DNA of 44,999 nucleotides from Christensenella sp. UBA7588 (GTDB lineage: Bacteria > Bacillota > Clostridia > Christensenellales > CAG-917). The notes beneath the pieces are model-generated. The model had not been told where the DNA came from and did not search any database. It worked only from the letters and a program-made list of their open reading frames with translations. The stretch's first letter is position 1; each line of letters opens with the position of its first letter. Below are positions 41,554-44,999 of this stretch, one piece after another. The translations under genes and the position numbers were made by a program. The stretch lies in NCBI GenBank assembly GCA_002478945.1, contig DLKM01000014.1, forward strand, positions 1 to 44,999, in the 5' to 3' direction.

Positions 41554-42606
41554 ATGCAACAAAATCAGACAACTACGACCACGCTCACTACGCACGATTT
41601 CTATTACGATTTGCCGGAAGAATTGATTGCGCAAACGCCTATAGACCCTCGAGACCATTCGAGGTTGCTCGTGTACGACAGAGCGTCGGACAAGATAGAA
41701 CATAAACATTTTTACGATTTGCCTTCTTATCTCAAAAAAGGCGATTTGCTCGTGATAAACAACACGAGGGTTATACCCGCGCGCATTTTCGGTCATATCG
41801 AAAATCACGAAAGCGTGCTTGAGGTTTTGCTTCTCAAACGCAAAGATTATACGCATTGGGAAACCATTATGAAGCCTGCCCGCAAGGCGAGGCTCGGCTC
41901 GGTTATTCATTTTTGTGACGAGTTGAGCGCAGTCGTAACCGAAGTGGGGGACTACGGCGCACGCACCATCGAATTTAAGTTTGACGGCGTGTTCGAGGAC
42001 ATTCTCGACAGAGTAGGCAATATGCCCTTGCCTCCGTATATCAAAGAAAAACTTGCGGATAAGGAAAGGTATCAAACGGTGTACAGCAAGGTGGAGGGTT
42101 CTGCCGCCGCACCGACTGCGGGCTTGCATTTTACGCCCGAACTTATGCAAAAAGTGCGCGATATGGGCGTAGATTTTGCGGAAGTGCTTTTGCATATAGG
42201 ACTCGGAACTTTCCGTCCCGTCAAAGAGGAGAATATCCTCGACCACGAGATGCACACCGAGTATTACGAAATAGACGAAGAAAACGCAAAAAAGATAAAC
42301 GACGCAATCAAAGAGGGCAGAAGGGTTATCTGTGTCGGCACTACGAGCGTGCGTACTCTCGAGACCGTTGCGGACGAGCAAGGTTACGTCCGCGCGCAAA
42401 AGGGAGACACTTCGATATTTATTTACCCCGGATACAAGTTTAAGTGCGTAAAAGCACTCATTACAAATTTCCATTTGCCCGAAAGCACGCTGATTATGCT
42501 CGTATCGGCGTTTGTCGGCAGAGAAAAGACGTTGGAGATATACAAAACCGCAGTCGAGGAAAAATACAGATTTTTCTCATTTGGCGACGCGTGCTTTTTT
42601 GAGTAA
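41554..42606 (+). CDS. queA: S-adenosylmethionine:tRNA ribosyltransferase-isomerase
   Basis: Adds the cyclopentene precursor from SAM to the preQ1 base in tRNA, the penultimate queuosine step. 350 residues with FYYDLPEELIAQTPIDPRDHSRLLV, LVINNTRVIPARIFG, APTAGLHFTPELM, VLLHIGLGTFRPV and TNFHLPESTLIMLVSAFVG. Length is normal. A poly-Thr N-terminal stretch (MQQNQTTTTTLTT) is unusual but precedes the conserved core. tgt lies downstream across a repeat-rich gap; no preQ1 riboswitch is visible in front. Confidence 0.96.
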   Translation: MQQNQTTTTTLTTHDFYYDLPEELIAQTPIDPRDHSRLLVYDRASDKIEHKHFYDLPSYLKKGDLLVINNTRVIPARIFGHIENHESVLEVLLLKRKDYTHWETIMKPARKARLGSVIHFCDELSAVVTEVGDYGARTIEFKFDGVFEDILDRVGNMPLPPYIKEKLADKERYQTVYSKVEGSAAAPTAGLHFTPELMQKVRDMGVDFAEVLLHIGLGTFRPVKEENILDHEMHTEYYEIDEENAKKINDAIKEGRRVICVGTTSVRTLETVADEQGYVRAQKGDTSIFIYPGYKFKCVKALITNFHLPESTLIMLVSAFVGREKTLEIYKTAVEEKYRFFSFGDACFFE

Positions 42607-43095
42607 AGATATTTGCGCCGAATGCTAAACACGTGTCACTTATCTCGTTGAGATAACTTGACACATATTTAGGCGCAAACGTCCTACACAAAAGCAATCG
42701 GAGCATTGCTTTTGTGCGTAAGGTCTCGCAACCTTGAGACGGCTCGGCGGTTGCTCGGATGGATAGTGGATGCTCACAACGATTTTTTCGTGCAGTTATA
42801 AACTACGGCTCCGCCTGTCTACGAGCGACGCTTATTAAATGGAAAAAACTATCAAGCCGATAATTTTGCGAAAGAGTTGCTAATATTCTATATTTGCTTT
42901 GAATAATAGCAAAAATTATCGGCGCGATTAGAAAAGCAAAATGCAAATGCGATTTATGACAATAAACGTGTATATTGTCATCATCGCGATGACGGATTTT
43001 GCGTTGGCTCCGCCTGTCTACGAGCAACGTTTGGCGCACTATGTGCGCAGATGGAATATTACACAAAAATACAACTTTACATACAGGAACAAAAA
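42607..43095. repeat. 489-bp repeat-rich gap between queA and tgt
   Basis: No gene seen. Contents in order: the second copy of the 23-base repeat (42612-42634); a hairpin GTGTCA..TTATCT/AGATAA..TGACAC (42633-42664); the 20-base GGCTCCGCCTGTCTACGAGC at 42808-42827, repeated exactly at 43006-43025; and a long inverted pair GCCGATAATTTTGC (42856-42869) with GCAAAAATTATCGGC (42909-42923). The two 20-base copies flank that inverted pair, like ends of a small non-autonomous element. Confidence 0.6.
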
Positions 43096-44199
43096 ATGAG
43101 ATTTGAAGTTTTACACACAGACAAAAAGACGGGTGCGAGAGTCGGAAAACTCTACACCGAACACGGAGTTATCGATACGCCGTGTTTTATGCCCGTAGGC
43201 ACCAAAGCAACCGTAAAGGGACTTTCTCCCGAAGAAGTGCGTGCCACAGGCGCACAAATTTTGCTGTCGAATACCTATCATTTGTATTTGCGCCCGGGTC
43301 ACGAACTCATAGAAAAAGCAGGCGGTTTGCACAAATTTATGAATTGGGACGGCGCAATCCTTACCGATAGTGGCGGATTTCAGGTTTTCTCCCTTTCGTC
43401 TTTGAGAAAAATTACGGACGACGGAGCGGAATTCAATAGTTTCATAGACGGTAGCAAGCACTTTTTCTCTCCCGAAAAATCAATGGAAGTGCAGAAGGCT
43501 CTGGGAAGCGACATCGTTATGGCTTTTGACGAATGCACGCCGCCCGACATCACGCACGACAAAGCTCGCGACGCAATGGAGCGCACGCTAAAATGGTTGG
43601 ATAGATGCTCGAAAGTCGAGCTTAAACCGCATCAAACGCTGTTCCCGATAGTGCAGGGAAATATTTTCCCCGACCTTCGCAAAGAAAGTGCAGAGCGCAC
43701 CGTTCCGTATGCCAAATGCGGTATCGCAATCGGCGGCTTGAGCGTCGGAGAAAGCGCGGAAAAGATGTACGAGATGCTCGACGTTTTGCAACCGATTTTG
43801 CCAAAAGACCAACCGCATTATCTTATGGGCGTCGGTACGGCGGACTATTTCGTCGAAGGCGTCGCAAGGGGAGTGGATATGTTCGACTGCGTTCTTCCCA
43901 CTCGTATAGCGCGCAACGGCACGGCTATGGTAAAAGAAGGCTTTTTGACGATTCGCAACGCTCCGTATGCGGAGGACTTTACGCCTATCGACCCCGATTG
44001 CGACTGCTACGCTTGCAAGAATTATACGAGGGCGTATATACGACACCTTATCAAGAGCGACGAGATTATGGGCGGAAGATTGCTGTCCATTCACAATATC
44101 CGTTTCCTCGAAAGACTCGCGGCTGACATACGTCAAGCGATTATGGAGGACAGATTCGACGAATTCAGAAAAGAGTTCATGGCGCAATACAAAGGCTGA
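43096..44199 (+). CDS. tgt: tRNA-guanine transglycosylase
   Basis: Exchanges guanine 34 of GUN-anticodon tRNAs for preQ1 in queuosine synthesis. 367 residues with MRFEVLHTDKKTGARVGKLYTEHGVIDTPCFMPVGT, the catalytic DSGGFQVFSL, the second Asp region (GVDMFDCVLPTRIARNG) and the zinc site CDCYACKNYTRAYIRHL..HN. The frame extends 15 codons upstream but ATG 43096 begins the conserved region and has CAGGA before it. The substrate tRNA-His(GTG) is encoded in this window. Confidence 0.96.
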   Translation: MRFEVLHTDKKTGARVGKLYTEHGVIDTPCFMPVGTKATVKGLSPEEVRATGAQILLSNTYHLYLRPGHELIEKAGGLHKFMNWDGAILTDSGGFQVFSLSSLRKITDDGAEFNSFIDGSKHFFSPEKSMEVQKALGSDIVMAFDECTPPDITHDKARDAMERTLKWLDRCSKVELKPHQTLFPIVQGNIFPDLRKESAERTVPYAKCGIAIGGLSVGESAEKMYEMLDVLQPILPKDQPHYLMGVGTADYFVEGVARGVDMFDCVLPTRIARNGTAMVKEGFLTIRNAPYAEDFTPIDPDCDCYACKNYTRAYIRHLIKSDEIMGGRLLSIHNIRFLERLAADIRQAIMEDRFDEFRKEFMAQYKG

Positions 44200-44266
44200 A
44201 TCTTATCTTTTCGACGATAAATTGCTTAAACGGAATTTAATATTTGCACAAATTCTACGTTTTTTG

Positions 44267-44295
44267 TTGCAAAACAAGCATACATCGTGTATGAT
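44267..44295 (+). promoter_or_regulatory. Promoter of yajC
   Basis: TTGCAA (44267-44272), a 17-base spacer and TATGAT (44290-44295). The leader contains a small TCGCC/GGCGA hairpin just before AAAGGAG. Confidence 0.65.
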
Positions 44296-44350
44296 TAAAC
44301 CACATAAATTCAAATAATCGTCGCCTTTCGGGGCGAGTAAAGGAGTAAAA

Positions 44351-44872
44351 ATGACTTTGACATCACTTTTGGCAGCGATGGATTCTAAACAAATAATCAT
44401 GATGGTAGTCGTTGTCGCAATCTTTGCAGTTATGATTGTTCTTACGGTCGTTCCTCAAAAGAAACGCCAAAAAGAGCAACAAAATATGCTCAACAGCCTT
44501 TCTGTCGGCACGAAACTTATGACCGTAGGCGGTATCGTCGGTAAAATCACACAAGTCAACGCAGACAGCACGCTCGTCGTCAACGTCGGCACGGAAAACA
44601 ACCCCACGCTCATCGTTATCGACAAGAAAGCAGTCGGCTACGTTCTTGAAAAAGTCGAAGCTCCTGCAGCACCCGCAGCACCTGTTGTTGAAGAAATAAC
44701 GGATGATAAGAAAGAAGAAACCGTCGAGTGCGACAATAATTGCGACGCTTGCGATGCAAAAGCGGGCTGCGACAAGGCAGAGAACTTCGAGCCTGCAACC
44801 GAAACGACGGACTGCGATAACAACTGCGACGAATGCGACGCAAAAGAAAATTGCGACAAGGCAGAGAACTAA
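44351..44872 (+). CDS. yajC: Preprotein translocase subunit YajC with duplicated Cys-rich tail
   Basis: YajC is a small membrane partner of SecDF in protein export. Residues 1-100 fit: a single transmembrane helix (~14-35), PQKKRQKEQQNMLNSLSVGTKLMTVGGIVGKI and TLIVIDKKAVGYVLEK. Normal YajC ends about here (90-115 residues). This one is 173: a Pro/Ala linker (APAAPAAPVVEE) and an acidic tail with two copies of a Cys block, C127-C131-C134-C140 and C155-C159-C162-C168, each spaced C-x3-C-x2-C-x5-C with the text CDNNCD.CDAK..CDKAEN. The tail may bind metal or form disulfides. A terminator follows, so it is transcribed alone. Confidence 0.9.
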   Translation: MTLTSLLAAMDSKQIIMMVVVVAIFAVMIVLTVVPQKKRQKEQQNMLNSLSVGTKLMTVGGIVGKITQVNADSTLVVNVGTENNPTLIVIDKKAVGYVLEKVEAPAAPAAPVVEEITDDKKEETVECDNNCDACDAKAGCDKAENFEPATETTDCDNNCDECDAKENCDKAEN

Positions 44873-44888
44873 TCACAAAATTGCATAA

Positions 44889-44921
44889 AAAAACGACCTG
44901 CGTTTGTAGGTCGTTTTTTTT
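44889..44921 (+). terminator. Terminator of yajC
   Basis: ACGACCTGC (44893-44901) pairs with GTAGGTCGT (44906-44914) with one G-U and a 4-base loop, followed by a run of T. The remaining ~78 bases to the window end show nothing clear. Confidence 0.85.
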
Positions 44922-44999
44922 ATGGCGTACGGAGTGTAGAGAGACTCCTTAAATGCAATTTTCCCCCTTCCTCACGGTGTTTCCCCTATTCCGTTCCCC

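Noticed and set aside
42633..42664. Terminator after queA
   Set aside because: The hairpin is real but no T tract follows on either strand, so it is listed only as part of the repeat-rich gap.

Overview
The window looks like a chromosomal segment of a Gram-positive Bacillota, probably an anaerobic gut Clostridia lineage (inference, no marker phylogeny done). The reasons are strong purine-rich ribosome binding sites, sigma-A type promoters with 16-18 bp spacers, an McsA/McsB-ClpC stress module, type II signal peptides on lipoproteins, and very large secreted proteins built from Ig-like, BspA-type leucine-rich and Listeria-Bacteroides repeats. No phage, IS element, rRNA or CRISPR array was found.

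Layout. Positions 2-4222 hold the 3' part of a giant modular surface protein. Positions 4.6-7.3 kb (minus) hold an operon with two tandem DHH phosphoesterases (NrnA type) and surE, joined by ATGA overlaps. Positions 7.6-12.5 kb are a lipid-like locus: a metallo-beta-lactamase fold enzyme, then an FAD-dependent fatty acid double-bond isomerase-like protein divergent from an acyl-activating enzyme, a dedicated acyl carrier protein and an acyl-ACP thioesterase. Positions 12.5-23.1 kb are an AT-richer accessory island. It carries an Abi_2/AbiF-like HEPN protein preceded by what looks like its own structured small RNA with promoter and terminator, then four paralogous lipoproteins plus a truncated fifth copy, then a 1879-residue secreted protein (papain-like protease, BspA LRRs, about 13 Listeria-Bacteroides repeats, Hint domain).

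Positions 23.1-24.5 kb hold six tRNA genes on the minus strand (transcription order Gly, Arg, His, Gln, Lys, Ala). Behind tRNA-Ala lies a 189-bp tandem repeat that includes copies of the tRNA 3' end and its terminator. Positions 24.6-28.9 kb (minus) carry yfcE-like, rdgB, an Na/Pi cotransporter and dinB.

The right third is a plus-strand housekeeping series: galE, galU, a fused mcsA-mcsB, clpC, then an operon hpf / xylose-isomerase-like / pgi / degenerate ABC ATPase / ruvC, followed by ruvA, ruvB, queA, tgt and yajC. Gaps between these last genes (39.1-39.3, 39.9-40.5 and 42.6-43.1 kb) are packed with inverted and dispersed repeats.

The most promising items are: the AbiF-like gene with its upstream RNA, which has the layout of a type III toxin-antitoxin unit; the fatty acid isomerase/ACP locus; the lipoprotein array next to the Hint-containing giant protein; an MsmX/UgpC-like ATPase that has lost four catalytic motifs; and a YajC with a duplicated cysteine-rich tail.
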